The notes below the pieces were generated by a model. It worked only from the letters and a program-made list of their open reading frames with translations. It ran no database searches and had not been told where the DNA came from. Shown here piece by piece: positions 31,041-39,895 of a DNA stretch of 64,000 bases. Source of the DNA: Salinisphaera sp. Q1T1-3 (GTDB lineage: Bacteria; Pseudomonadota; Gammaproteobacteria; Nevskiales; Salinisphaeraceae). Position 1 is the stretch's first letter. Every line of letters begins with the position of its first letter. Position numbers and translations under genes: made by a program. The DNA lies in contig NZ_QZWD01000007.1 of assembly GCF_003602005.1 (NCBI RefSeq), forward strand, positions 124,001 through 188,000, written 5' to 3'.

Positions 31041-31930
31041 GTGTGGGCTATGGCGGAGTCTTTCGACGTGCGGCGATCGCGAGCGTATTGAGTGGGCTGT
31101 TGACGGCCTGTTCCGGCCAGTTCTGGGTCAACGCGCTCACGCCACCGTGGGGCCATACGCGCCATGCGGATATCGCCTACGGCGAGGGCCCGCGGCAGCA
31201 GCTCGATATCTATGCGCCCGCGCGGCCGGCGACCGGCCGGCCGGTGGTCGTATTCTTCTATGGCGGCAGCTGGCAAACCGGTGACAAGGACGGCTATCGC
31301 TTCGTCGGCCAGGCGCTGGCCTCGCGCGGCATCACGGCCGTGATACCGGATTACCGACTGTATCCGCAGGTGCGTTTTCCGGCCTTCGTCGAGGATTCGG
31401 CTGCCGCGGTGGCCTGGACCAAGCGCCATATCGCCGACTACGGCGGGGCCTCATGTCATTTATTCGTGGCCGGGCATTCGGCCGGTGCCTACAACGCCGC
31501 CATGCTGGCGCTCGACGCTGCCTGGCTGGCGCCATACGGCATCTCGTCGACGGATCTGTCCGGGTTCATCGGATTGGCCGGGCCATACGATTTTCTGCCG
31601 ATCACCGACCCGACCCTGCAGCGCATCTTCGCGCCCGAGTCGCGCTGGCCGCAGACCCAGCCGATCCATTACGCGGACCGTGCCGAAGCGCCGCCGATGT
31701 TGCTCATGCACGGCAGTGCGGATACTACCGTGCGTCCGGAAAATTCGAGGAATCTGGCCGCTCGTGTGAATGCAAGTGGCGGAAATGCCAAACTAAAAAT
31801 GTACCCGGGCGTGACGCATGTCATGCAGGTCGCCCCCCTTGCTGCGGTCTTGCGATTCAAGGGCGACGAGCTGGATCGCATCGCAGGGTTCGTCAACAAA
31901 CAGACCGCGGACAGTCTGTGTTCAGGTTGA
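31037..31930 (+). CDS. Alpha/beta hydrolase (esterase) lipoprotein
   Basis: The 297-residue protein starts with a lipoprotein signal (lipobox LTAC, Cys25), followed by an alpha/beta hydrolase domain. The nucleophile elbow GHSAG gives Ser148, the oxyanion region reads FYGGSW, and a late Asp and His occur in HGSADTTV and GVTHVM. It belongs to the carboxylesterase/BD-FAE-like group that hydrolyses short esters. Its GTG start overlaps the gor stop by four bases, so it is translated from the same mRNA. The link of a membrane-anchored esterase with glutathione reductase has no obvious biochemical reason. Confidence 0.8.
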   Translation: MSVGYGGVFRRAAIASVLSGLLTACSGQFWVNALTPPWGHTRHADIAYGEGPRQQLDIYAPARPATGRPVVVFFYGGSWQTGDKDGYRFVGQALASRGITAVIPDYRLYPQVRFPAFVEDSAAAVAWTKRHIADYGGASCHLFVAGHSAGAYNAAMLALDAAWLAPYGISSTDLSGFIGLAGPYDFLPITDPTLQRIFAPESRWPQTQPIHYADRAEAPPMLLMHGSADTTVRPENSRNLAARVNASGGNAKLKMYPGVTHVMQVAPLAAVLRFKGDELDRIAGFVNKQTADSLCSG

Positions 31931-31970
31931 ATTCGTATCTTCGCGCGCTCGCAAGGCACGAGGGACCATC

Positions 31971-32378
31971 ATGGCTCGGAAATTTCTGCTGGCCATCTGC
32001 GCGAGCGTGTGTTTACTGGGCGCCGCATCGACCGCGGACGCAGAATCCGTGGAATGGCAGACACTGAGTGTGGCGGCTTCCGCGTACAACTCGGTGCCGG
32101 CTCAGACCACATCGACCAACCCCGCGCTGGCGGCCTGGGGCGATCGCCTCAAGCCGGGCATGAATGCGATTGCAGTCTCTCGCGATCTTGTCCGCAAGGG
32201 ACTGACCCGCGGCACGCGCGTCAAGATCGAGGGCCTGCCGGGCGTTTATGTCGTGCGCGACAAGATGGCTGCCCGGTGGCGCAACAAGATCGATATCTAC
32301 ATGGGGCACGACGAAGCGGCCGCGCGCGACTGGGGCGTGCATCACGATATCGAGATCCAGTACGCCGAGAACGGCTGA
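31971..32378 (+). CDS. Exported 3D-domain protein
   Basis: The 135-residue protein has a clear signal peptide (cleavage after TADA, residue 24). The rest resembles a 3D (Asp-Asp-Asp) barrel domain as found in MltA-type and resuscitation-factor-like wall proteins: an early VAASAYNS strand, a central RVKIEGLPGVYVVRDKM, and the late N-K-I-D-I-Y-M-G with W-G-V-H-H. These domains bind or cleave peptidoglycan, but catalytic function is not certain for such a short form. The frame is open upstream to 31818; the ATG at 31971 gives the signal peptide. It follows the esterase gene by 40 bases and may share its transcript. Confidence 0.72.
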   Translation: MARKFLLAICASVCLLGAASTADAESVEWQTLSVAASAYNSVPAQTTSTNPALAAWGDRLKPGMNAIAVSRDLVRKGLTRGTRVKIEGLPGVYVVRDKMAARWRNKIDIYMGHDEAAARDWGVHHDIEIQYAENG

Positions 32379-32494
32379 ATCGTCGGCCATCGCGGTGTCT
32401 TATACAACCGCGAGGCGCGGCTCGAACGGCTGACCGATGCCGGTGTCTGCGGTAACCTCCGGGTTTGCGATCAACGAACCGACAAGGAAACGCG

Positions 32495-33244
32495 ATGGCG
32501 GGTCAGCTCATTCTTCTGCGCCACGGGCAGAGCCAGTGGAATCTCGAGAATCGTTTCACCGGCTGGGTGGATGTCGATCTGAGCGATACCGGTCGCGACG
32601 AGGCCCGTCGGGCCGGGCGTCTGCTGGCGGCCGACGGTATCCGCTTCGATGTCGCCTTCACCTCGGTGCTCCAGCGTGCGATCAAGACGCTCTGGCTTGC
32701 GCTCGAGGAAATGGAGCAGCCCTGGGTGAACGTCGAGCGCCACTGGCGGCTCAACGAGCGCCACTACGGTGGTCTGCAGGGCCTGGACAAGGCCGAGACG
32801 GCCGAAAAGCACGGCGACGAGCAGGTGCACGTCTGGCGCCGTAGCTACGATACGCCGCCGCCGGCCATGGACGCCGACGATCCGGGGCATCCGCGGCACG
32901 ACCCGCGCTATGCGGATCTGGATGCGCGTGTGTTGCCGGGGACCGAATCCCTGAAGCTCACGCTCGAGCGCGTGCTGCCGTACTGGCACGATGCCATCGC
33001 GCCGCGTCTCAAGGCCGGCGACAATGTCCTGGTCGCCGCGCACGGCAACAGCCTGCGAGCGCTGGTGAAATATCTCGACGGCGTGTCCGATGACGAGATC
33101 ACCGGCTTGAACATCCCGACCGGTATCCCGCTGCGTTATAAGCTCGACGACGAGCTCAACGCCGTCGAATCGGGATATCTGGGTGATGCGGAGGCCGCCG
33201 AGGCAGCGGCCAACGCGGTTGCCGATCAGGCCAAGAGCAAGTAA
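32495..33244 (+). CDS. gpmA: 2,3-bisphosphoglycerate-dependent phosphoglycerate mutase
   Basis: GpmA interconverts 3- and 2-phosphoglycerate in glycolysis and gluconeogenesis. The 249-residue protein (E. coli 250) has the [10 protein letters not shown] phosphohistidine motif with His10, [13 protein letters not shown] near 88-100, and the [10 protein letters not shown] motif with the second catalytic His at about 184. A ribosome site AAGGAA precedes the ATG at 32495. The last 25 residues are an Ala/Glu-rich tail. It converges with the HEAGH-protein gene across a hairpin-rich gap. Confidence 0.95.
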   Translation: MAGQLILLRHGQSQWNLENRFTGWVDVDLSDTGRDEARRAGRLLAADGIRFDVAFTSVLQRAIKTLWLALEEMEQPWVNVERHWRLNERHYGGLQGLDKAETAEKHGDEQVHVWRRSYDTPPPAMDADDPGHPRHDPRYADLDARVLPGTESLKLTLERVLPYWHDAIAPRLKAGDNVLVAAHGNSLRALVKYLDGVSDDEITGLNIPTGIPLRYKLDDELNAVESGYLGDAEAAEAAANAVADQAKSK

Positions 33245-33252
33245 GACGAAAA

Positions 33253-33292
33253 GCGCCGGCGCGGCCCGCAACGACGGGCCGTTGTCCGGCGC
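33253..33292. terminator. Nested hairpin between convergent genes
   Basis: GCGCCGG (33253-33259) pairs with CCGGCGC (33286-33292), and inside it GGCCCG (33263-33268) pairs with CGGGCC (33275-33280). It lies between the convergent gpmA and HEAGH-protein genes and could end transcription from both sides. U-tracts are lacking. Confidence 0.5.
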
Positions 33293-33331
33293 CTGGCCCG
33301 CTCGTGGGACGGCCAGGCTCGCCTCGTAAGC

Positions 33332-33871
33332 TCAGCGGCGGCGCACGCCGTCGATCAAGGCATCGGCCGTGTCGTCGAGCAGCCCGGCCAGGATCAGCCA
33401 CGCCCGTGCATCCTCGGCATCCTCGGCGAACCAGGCGGCCGCACTGCCCAGCCGGAACGTATACCCCCAGGCGTCCATGTCGGCACACATCGTCTGTCGA
33501 TCCATGCCGGCCAACCGGTCGCAGACCATGATCTGCCAGTAGCAGACCGCGTTTTCCTCGTCATAGTCGCCGCCGGCGTCGGTATCCAGAACAGCCCGTC
33601 GTGTCGGATCCATGCAGACATAGTGGCCGGCCTCGTGCAGCGCCGAATGAACCGGTGTGTCTTCGCGCACGATCAGCGTATCGCCCTTGAGGCCGGCTTC
33701 GGCCTCGCCCCAGAAACTGCCCGGAATCGGCTGATCGAGGCCGATGGCCCGGACGTGCAAGCCGAACGCCGCCAGCGCATCACCGAGATGCGCGATCCCG
33801 ATTCGGGCGAGCGGAGTGACGTCGGGCAGAGCCTCGGGGCTGGGCGGCGTTGTCGGGCGCGCGTCGGGCAT
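33332..33871 (-). CDS. HEAGH-motif conserved hypothetical protein (putative metallohydrolase or hydroxylase)
   Basis: I cannot name this protein. From the likely ATG at 33871 it has 179 residues; the frame is open back to 34036 but that part is Arg/Pro-rich and uninformative. The core has H79-E80-A-G-H83, a zinc-site pattern, followed by an acidic D-Y-D-E-E-N segment at 102-107 that could supply a third ligand, and Y-W-Q-I-M-V-C-D. The layout distantly recalls EpmC (YfcM), the elongation factor P hydroxylase, which has a similar HExxH followed by an acidic segment, but I would not claim orthology. No signal peptide is seen, so it is probably cytosolic. Confidence 0.6.
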   Translation of the reverse strand: MPDARPTTPPSPEALPDVTPLARIGIAHLGDALAAFGLHVRAIGLDQPIPGSFWGEAEAGLKGDTLIVREDTPVHSALHEAGHYVCMDPTRRAVLDTDAGGDYDEENAVCYWQIMVCDRLAGMDRQTMCADMDAWGYTFRLGSAAAWFAEDAEDARAWLILAGLLDDTADALIDGVRRR

Positions 33872-34127
33872 GGGCGTGGTCCTGAGAGCGGGGCGGTTGG
33901 GCGTGTCGTTTTCGTGCCGGCCGCCGACGGACGGCAGGGCCGATGCCGTCGGCGATCGGTGGCGTTGTCGGCCGGCGGGCCCGATCCTAACCCGGGCCCG
34001 CGGTCGATGACATGCGTGCGTCCGGTTCGCCGTCAATTCGATTGCGCGTATCCTGTCGGCCTACCGGGACAAGTCGTGCCGTTCGTCCCGCATTGCATAC
34101 ATAGTCCGTTTCGAAGGAAGAACGCCC

Positions 34128-34541
34128 GTGACCCTCATCAACGACGACGCAACGATTCGAGAAATTCTGGCCCAGGTGCGCCGCATCGCGGTCGTGGGTC
34201 TTTCGCCGGACCCGGAGCGCCCCTCGCACCGTGTGGCACAGGGGATGCTCGATGCCGGTTACGAGATCATTCCGATCAACCCGAACGCCGATCGCATTCT
34301 CGGTCTGAAGGCCTTTTCGGATCTGAAATTCGCCAGCAGTTCCATCAATATGGCGACCGTGTTCCGTGACCCGAAGCATGTCCCGGATATCGTCGAGATG
34401 TGCATCGAAAAACAGGTGCGCAATCTCTGGCTCCAGGAAGGCGTGGTGCATCACGAGGCTGCCGAATACGCCGCACAGCACGGTATCCATGTCGTCATGG
34501 ACCGCTGCATGCTCAAGGAATATCAACGCCTTCTCGGGTGA
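34128..34541 (+). CDS. CoA-binding protein (YccU-like)
   Basis: The 137-residue protein is a single CoA_binding Rossmann domain of the YccU type. It has the nucleotide loop VVGLSPDPERPSH (about 22-34), the P-I-N-P-N segment at about 49-53, and the late L-W-L-Q-E-G-V with D-R-C-M-L-K-E at the end. The domain resembles the CoA-binding part of succinyl-CoA synthetase and acetyl-CoA synthetase (ADP-forming), but works alone; its role is unknown. It starts at GTG eight bases after a GAAGGAAG ribosome site. Confidence 0.85.
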   Translation: MTLINDDATIREILAQVRRIAVVGLSPDPERPSHRVAQGMLDAGYEIIPINPNADRILGLKAFSDLKFASSSINMATVFRDPKHVPDIVEMCIEKQVRNLWLQEGVVHHEAAEYAAQHGIHVVMDRCMLKEYQRLLG

Positions 34542-34689
34542 GTGCGGCGCGGCTCGCAGGGCGCGTCGGCATTCGTGATTAGCAATACGGCCGTGATTCG
34601 ATAGACTCGGGTGCGACGGGTCGTCATGCGGGCGGCCGTGTTTTTTGCCGATCATTGCCCGAATCGCCTACTGCGAGGAGACATCCAAT

Positions 34690-35247
34690 ATGCCCCATCT
34701 GAGTCCTGTCGCCTGGATCATCATCATCGCCCTGGCTGCGGTGGTGGCCTTGATCGTCGGTTACTTCATCGGCAGTCGCGCCGGCGGCGGCGTCGATCGC
34801 AGCGAAGAGCTGGCCGAAGAGAAGAAGAAGCACGAGGATTTCCGCTCTGATGTGCGCGAGCACTTCCAGCAGACCTCGGCGATCATGTCGCGACTGGCCG
34901 AGGATTATCGCGAGATGCACCAGCACATGTCGGTCGGCGCCGAGCGCCTCGCCGATATGGACCGCGAAAAACTGGCCGGTTCGGGCAATACCGAATCGTT
35001 GACCGCCGACCGAAGTGCGGCGGCCCGGCCGTCTTCCGGATCGGATCACAAGTCGGATCAATTGACCAATACGGGAAGCGCCAAGGCCGAAGCCAAGCCG
35101 GCCGAAACGCAGTCCAGTGCGAACAAGCCGGCGAGTGCCGCCGATGCCAAGGTCAACGGCGGCAAGCCGGCCCAGGCGCCGACCAAGCAGCCCTCGGAAG
35201 CGGCAGACAAGCCGGCCGCGCAGCCGCAGCAGGGCCCGAAGAAGTAA
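34690..35247 (+). CDS. zapG: ZapG/YhcB family (DUF1043) inner-membrane protein
   Basis: YhcB/ZapG is a membrane-anchored coiled-coil protein involved in cell division and envelope growth in gammaproteobacteria. The 185-residue protein has one N-terminal helix (about residues 7-27, ending GYFIGSRAGG), a helical segment with Y-R-E-M-H-Q-H-M around 74-82, typical of the family, and then a long low-complexity Ala/Lys/Pro/Ser/Gln tail (about 100-185) that is longer than in E. coli (132 in total). The start follows a GAGGAG ribosome site. A strong terminator lies 29 bases downstream. Confidence 0.85.
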   Translation: MPHLSPVAWIIIIALAAVVALIVGYFIGSRAGGGVDRSEELAEEKKKHEDFRSDVREHFQQTSAIMSRLAEDYREMHQHMSVGAERLADMDREKLAGSGNTESLTADRSAAARPSSGSDHKSDQLTNTGSAKAEAKPAETQSSANKPASAADAKVNGGKPAQAPTKQPSEAADKPAAQPQQGPKK

Positions 35248-35276
35248 GGACTCGCCGACACCGCGTGTGTCTCATG

Positions 35277-35303
35277 AAACAGGCCGGCTCTGCCGGCCTG
35301 TTT
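35277..35303 (+). terminator. Strong hairpin terminator after zapG
   Basis: A perfect 12-bp stem (AAACAGGCCGGC with GCCGGCCTGTTT) closes a three-base loop, followed by CTTGTCTTG. The AAAC/GTTT ends give a built-in A- and T-rich flank, so it should work on both strands; the convergent sufE ends about 70 bases beyond. Confidence 0.8.
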
Positions 35304-35373
35304 CTTGTCTTGAGCCGGTTGCCCCGCGCCGACGTCCGGCCAGCGTTCGACAGGACCGGCGTTTCAGTCTTGT

Positions 35374-35790
35374 TCAGGAGGCCAGACGCTCCGCGGCGTG
35401 GCGTTGAATGGTCTCGACCATCGAGTACAGGCCGTTGCGCCGATTCATGGTGATGTGCTGCTCGAGATTGAGATCCGTGAATATCTGCTGGATATCGGTA
35501 TCGGCGATCTCGCGCGGCGTCTTGTCCGAATAGATCATCAACAGCACACCGATCAGGCCGCGCACGATGTGGGCGTCCGAGTCGCCCCGGAAATGCAGCT
35601 GGTCGCCGCTGGTTTCATCGGCCACCAGCCAGACCTGGCTCATGCAGCCCCGCACGCGGGTGGCTTCATTGCGCTCGGCCTCGTCGAGCGGCTCGAGCTT
35701 GCGCCCCAGATCGATGATGTAGCGATACCGTTCTTCCCAATCGGGCAACAGTTCGAACGTGGTCTTGAGTTTTTCGACGCTTTGATCCAT
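35374..35790 (-). CDS. sufE: Cysteine desulfuration protein SufE
   Basis: SufE accepts sulfur from the cysteine desulfurase SufS and passes it to the SufBCD scaffold for Fe-S cluster assembly. The 138-residue protein equals E. coli SufE in length, and the active-site cysteine is Cys49 in RGCMSQVW. The ATG at 35790 is preferred to an upstream in-frame start at 35820. No suf operon is adjacent, so it is an isolated copy. It diverges from yidD. Confidence 0.92.
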   Translation of the reverse strand: MDQSVEKLKTTFELLPDWEERYRYIIDLGRKLEPLDEAERNEATRVRGCMSQVWLVADETSGDQLHFRGDSDAHIVRGLIGVLLMIYSDKTPREIADTDIQQIFTDLNLEQHITMNRRNGLYSMVETIQRHAAERLAS

Positions 35791-35888
35791 GACACGGGCT
35801 TGTGATGTCGGGTTCAGCACAAGTTTGGGTCAATGGCGCGGCCAGTCAACCGCGGCGGGCCACGCCCGCTGCCAGCGGTTACACTGAC

Positions 35889-36203
35889 ATGATGTCCGCC
35901 CCAAAGCGCGATTCATCGTTGGCACGGCGCGTACGCGCACTGATCGTGTGTGCGCTGCAGGCCCCGATACGGCTTTATCGGTGGCTTGTGTCACCGTTGC
36001 TCGGTCCGCGCTGTCGTTTCGCGCCGAGTTGTTCGGCCTATGCCATCGAGGCGTTGGCTGTGCATGGGCCGATTCGAGGCCTGTGGCTTGCCCTGCGGCG
36101 CATCACGCGCTGTCATCCGCTCAATCCCGGTGGTTTCGATCCGGTGCCACCAAGGCGTCACGACTGTGTCGATCATGACAGGCACGGCGATCGTCGGGGT
36201 TGA
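35889..36203 (+). CDS. yidD: Membrane protein insertion efficiency factor YidD
   Basis: This 104-residue protein carries the short YidD signature: the [14 protein letters not shown] stretch (about 27-40), [13 protein letters not shown] (44-56) and [14 protein letters not shown] (75-88). YidD aids insertion of membrane proteins via YidC and is normally next to rpmH-rnpA-yidC near the origin; here it is separate. There are two adjacent ATG codons (35889, 35892). The tail is basic and His/Asp-rich. It precedes ileS. Confidence 0.92.
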   Translation: MMSAPKRDSSLARRVRALIVCALQAPIRLYRWLVSPLLGPRCRFAPSCSAYAIEALAVHGPIRGLWLALRRITRCHPLNPGGFDPVPPRRHDCVDHDRHGDRRG

Positions 36204-36344
36204 ATCGGCAACGTCGATAGTGCAAGGGGCCGGGTGCACGGTTTATAGTGTCGCGCCCTGTTGTGGCAGGCGTCGATCGACGATCGCGCTGCCGGCAACG
36301 CGCCGATCCACGCCTATGCGGCAATTAAAAGACGTGTTGAGTCC

Positions 36345-39300
36345 ATGAGCGGTTTCACCGAGCACAAGCCCCTGAACATGCCCGCGGTCGCCGCCGATAT
36401 CGGCCGCTGGTGGGCCGAGGCCGGCGTTTTCGAGGCCAGTACGGCCGCACGCGCCGATGGCCCCACGTTCACCTTCTATGAAGGCCCGCCGACCGCCAAC
36501 GGCCGGCCGGGTATTCATCACGTGCTCGGGCGCACAATCAAGGATGCCTTCTGTCGTTACAAGACCATGCAGGGCTATCGCGTGGACCGCAAGGCCGGCT
36601 GGGACACCCACGGTCTGCCGGTCGAGATCGAGGTCGAGAAAGAGCTGGGCCTGAAATCCCGCGAGGATATCGAGGCTTACGGCATCGACAAGTACAACGC
36701 GGCCTGCCGTGAATCGGTGCTGCGCTACAAGCATCAATGGGATGATCTGACTCGGCGAATCGGCTATTGGGTGGATCTCGATGCGCCCTATGTCACGTTC
36801 TCCAACGAGTACATCGAATCCGTCTGGTGGCTGCTGGCCCAGCTCCACAAGCAGGGCCTGCTCTACAAGGGCCAGAAGGTGCACTGGTACTCGCCGGGCT
36901 CGGGTACGGTACTGTCCTCGCACGAGGTGAGCCTTGGCTACAAGGAGGTCCAGGATCCGTCGATCACGGTCAAGTTCTTCCTCGAGGACGAGCCGGCGGT
37001 CGCGATCCTGGCCTGGACGACCACGCCCTGGACCATGCCGTCGAATGTGGCGCTGGCCGTCGGCCCGGGCATCACCTATGCCAAGGCGCGCAGCGCGGAC
37101 GGGGCGGTCTATATCCTGGCCCGCGACTGCGTGGCGGCCACGCTCGGTGATGACGCCGAGATTCTCGAGACCTTCGGCGCCGATGCGCTGATCGGCAAGC
37201 GTTATACGCCGCCGTTCGATACGTTTGCCGATCATCCCGACGCCGATCAGGCCTGGCGCGTGATCGCGGCGGATTTCATCACGACCGATGACGGCACCGG
37301 CATCGCCCACGAGGCGCCAGCCTTCGGTGCCGACGACCATCGCGTGACTTCGGCGGCGGGCATGCCGGTGTTCAATCCGATCGACTCGGACGGCCATTTC
37401 GCCGCGGATTTCCCGCTGGTGGGCGGGCTGTGGTTCAAGGCGGCCGACAAGCCGGTCGCCCGCGATCTCAAGCAGCGCGGCCTGTTGTTCAGCCAGGACG
37501 TGACCGTTCACAACTACCCCCACGACTGGCGCAAGGGCACGCCCTTGATGAACTACCCGGTCGATTCCTGGTTCGTGGCCACCCAGCAGCATAAGGACAA
37601 GCTGGTCGCCTACAACGACCAGATCAACTGGCATCCGCCGCATGTCGGTACGGGCCGCTTCGGCGACTGGCTGGCCAACAACGTCGACTGGGCGCTCTCT
37701 CGGCATCGCTACTGGGGCACGCCGCTGCCGATCTGGGTCAACGACCGCAACCCGGACGACGTCGTGGTCATCGGCTCGATCGCCGAGCTGCGCGAACACG
37801 CCGGCGATGCCGTGCCGGCCGACGAGGCGCTTGATCTGCACAAGCCCTATATCGACGACATCACCTGGCCGGCCGCCGACGGGGGCACGATGCGGCGTGT
37901 GCCCGAGATCATCGACGTCTGGTTCGACTCCGGCGCCATGCCGTTCGCCCAGTGGCACTACCCGTTCGAGAACAAGGCCATCTTCGAGGCGAATTTCCCG
38001 GCGGACTTCATCTGTGAAGGCGTGGATCAGACACGCGGCTGGTTCTACTCGCTGCATGCCATCGGCACGCTGATCCAGGATTCGCCGGCCTATCGCAACG
38101 TCATCGTCAACGGTCTGCTCTTGGACGCCAACGGCGAGAAGATGTCCAAATCCAAGGGCAATACGGTCGACCCGTTCGCGGCTCTCGACGAACACGGCGC
38201 CGATGTCATCCGTTGGTACATGATGGCCAACAGCCCGCCCTGGGATAACACCAAGTACGCGGATCGGGCGCTGCGCGAGACGCGAACCAAGGTCTTCGGC
38301 ACCCTCGAGAACGTGTATTCGTTCTTTGCCACCTACGCGAACATCGACGGTTTCTCGGTCGAGACTCCGGCGCCGGCCGTCGTCGACCGTCCGGAGCTGG
38401 ATCGCTGGATCCTGTCCCGCCTGCAGTCGACGGCTGCCGAAGCGGCTGCGGCGCTGGACGAGTATAATCCGACGCGCGCCGCGCGGGCAGTCGAGCGGTT
38501 CATCGATGCCTTGTCCAACTGGTATATCCGGCGCTCACGCTCGCGTTTCTGGGCCGGCGCGCGCGCCGATGCCGGTGGTAATGCCTCGGATGCAGAAGTG
38601 GCCGACAAGCGGGCCGCCTATCACACCACCTGGGCCTGCCTGACCGAGATCGCGGCCATGATGGCGCCGATCGCGCCGTTCTTCGCCGACTGGCTCTACG
38701 GCCAGCTTGCCACGAATGCCGGCGCTCGGGCCTCGGTGCATCTCGCGGATTTCCCGCGCCCGGATGCGGCCATCACCGACGCCGACCTGGAGCGGCGCAT
38801 GCGCCTGGCTCGCGCGATCGTCGCGAATACGCTGGCCCTGCGCAACGAGGCAGGCCTGAACGTGCGCCAGCCCGTGGCGCGGATTCTGGTGGTCGAAGAG
38901 CCGGGCGTGGCCCGGGCCGACGTCGAGGCCGTGGCCGCCATCGTCCGGGACGAGGTCAACGTCGACGCCATCGAATTCGTGGCCGGGGAGGGCGAGCTCG
39001 TCACCCGCAGCGTCAAACCGAACTTCAAGACACTCGGCAAGCGTCTCGGCAAGCGCATGAAGGCCGCGGCCGCGACGATCGGCCTGCTCGACGAGCAGGC
39101 CATCGCCCGCTATCAGGCCGACGGCGCGCTGACATTGGACGTCGAGGGCGAGGCGATCGAGCTCGGCCCGGACGATCTGCTGGTCTCCGCCGAAGGCGTG
39201 GCCGGCTGGCTGGTCGGCCGCGAGGATGGCGTGACGGTGGCACTTGATAGTACACTAGACGATTCGCTGATCCAGCGCGGTCTGGCGCGTGAAGTCGTCA

Positions 39301-39533
39301 ACCGCATTCAGCGGCTGCGCAAGCAGGCCGCGTTCCATGTCGCCGATCGCATCGAAGTCGCCTATCGGGCCGATGCAGACGTGGCACGGGCCATCGAGAC
39401 GCACGCCGAGCTGATCGCACGCGAGACGCTCTCGGTAGCGCTGACGGCCAGCGATGCCCCTGCGGGGGACGTCGAATCCGACTTTGCGGTCGGCGACGGC
39501 GCGCTGACACTGGCGTTGTCCCGAAACGGGTAG
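36345..39533 (+). CDS. ileS: Isoleucine--tRNA ligase, type 2 (IleRS2), with a swapped GIHH signature
   Basis: IleRS charges tRNA-Ile and edits valine. This copy is 1062 residues, the length of the type-2 (eukaryote-like) class; E. coli IleRS1 is 938. The first class I signature, normally H-I-G-H, is G-I-H-H at residues 56-59 (after PPTANGRP), with positions 1 and 3 exchanged. The KMSKS loop is intact at 599-603. Type-2 enzymes are naturally resistant to mupirocin, and the GxHH form has been reported to be hyper-resistant. The gene lies after yidD and before rpmE2, not in the ribF-ileS-lspA arrangement usual in this class of bacteria, which hints at horizontal acquisition or a second copy. The frame opens at 36261; 36345 fits the family. 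Confidence 0.95.
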   Translation: MSGFTEHKPLNMPAVAADIGRWWAEAGVFEASTAARADGPTFTFYEGPPTANGRPGIHHVLGRTIKDAFCRYKTMQGYRVDRKAGWDTHGLPVEIEVEKELGLKSREDIEAYGIDKYNAACRESVLRYKHQWDDLTRRIGYWVDLDAPYVTFSNEYIESVWWLLAQLHKQGLLYKGQKVHWYSPGSGTVLSSHEVSLGYKEVQDPSITVKFFLEDEPAVAILAWTTTPWTMPSNVALAVGPGITYAKARSADGAVYILARDCVAATLGDDAEILETFGADALIGKRYTPPFDTFADHPDADQAWRVIAADFITTDDGTGIAHEAPAFGADDHRVTSAAGMPVFNPIDSDGHFAADFPLVGGLWFKAADKPVARDLKQRGLLFSQDVTVHNYPHDWRKGTPLMNYPVDSWFVATQQHKDKLVAYNDQINWHPPHVGTGRFGDWLANNVDWALSRHRYWGTPLPIWVNDRNPDDVVVIGSIAELREHAGDAVPADEALDLHKPYIDDITWPAADGGTMRRVPEIIDVWFDSGAMPFAQWHYPFENKAIFEANFPADFICEGVDQTRGWFYSLHAIGTLIQDSPAYRNVIVNGLLLDANGEKMSKSKGNTVDPFAALDEHGADVIRWYMMANSPPWDNTKYADRALRETRTKVFGTLENVYSFFATYANIDGFSVETPAPAVVDRPELDRWILSRLQSTAAEAAAALDEYNPTRAARAVERFIDALSNWYIRRSRSRFWAGARADAGGNASDAEVADKRAAYHTTWACLTEIAAMMAPIAPFFADWLYGQLATNAGARASVHLADFPRPDAAITDADLERRMRLARAIVANTLALRNEAGLNVRQPVARILVVEEPGVARADVEAVAAIVRDEVNVDAIEFVAGEGELVTRSVKPNFKTLGKRLGKRMKAAAATIGLLDEQAIARYQADGALTLDVEGEAIELGPDDLLVSAEGVAGWLVGREDGVTVALDSTLDDSLIQRGLAREVVNRIQRLRKQAAFHVADRIEVAYRADADVARAIETHAELIARETLSVALTASDAPAGDVESDFAVGDGALTLALSRNG

Positions 39534-39591
39534 CGGCGCCGGATCGGCACGGTTTTTTTACAAGATTGCCAACGCGTAACGGTCTTCGAGC

Positions 39592-39846
39592 ATGAAACAG
39601 GATATCCACCCGAACTATCGTCCCGTCGTCTTCAAGGACATGGGCAGTGACTTTGCGTTTCTGACGCGCTCGACCATCGAGTCGCAGGAAACCATCGAGT
39701 GGGAAGACGGCAACGAATACCCGCTCATCAAGCTGGAAGTCACCAGTGATACGCACCCGTTCTACACGGGCAAGCAGAACATCATGGACACCACCGGCAA
39801 GGTCGAGCGCTTCCGCAAGCGTTTCGGCATGATGGGCAAGAAGTAA
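39592..39846 (+). CDS. rpmE2: 50S ribosomal protein L31 type B
   Basis: The 84-residue protein is the cysteine-free type B form of L31: H-P-N-Y-R-x-V-V-F-K-D, then S-x-x-T-I-E-W-E-D-G, Y-P-L-I-K-L-E-V[10 protein letters not shown], and the end segment V-E-R-F-R-K-R-F. Lacking the CxxC pairs, it does not bind zinc, and in many bacteria it replaces zinc-containing L31 during zinc starvation under Zur control. No clear Zur box is seen in the 58 bases before it. A run of seven T lies 33 bases upstream of its ATG and may end ileS transcription. Confidence 0.95.
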   Translation: MKQDIHPNYRPVVFKDMGSDFAFLTRSTIESQETIEWEDGNEYPLIKLEVTSDTHPFYTGKQNIMDTTGKVERFRKRFGMMGKK

Positions 39847-39856
39847 GAAGATGCCC

Positions 39857-39878
39857 GGGCCGGCGCTCGCGCCGGCCC
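39857..39878 (+). terminator. GC hairpin after rpmE2
   Basis: GGGCCGGC (39857-39864) pairs with GCCGGCCC (39871-39878) around a 6-base loop, ten bases after the rpmE2 stop. No U-run follows, but a second, longer hairpin stands just downstream. Confidence 0.5.
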
Positions 39879-39895
39879 ATCCCGACCGTCACGCT

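Noticed and set aside
36243-38195. A 650-codon minus-strand open frame opposite ileS
   Set aside because: Antisense shadow of ileS with the same compositional signature as the other shadows.
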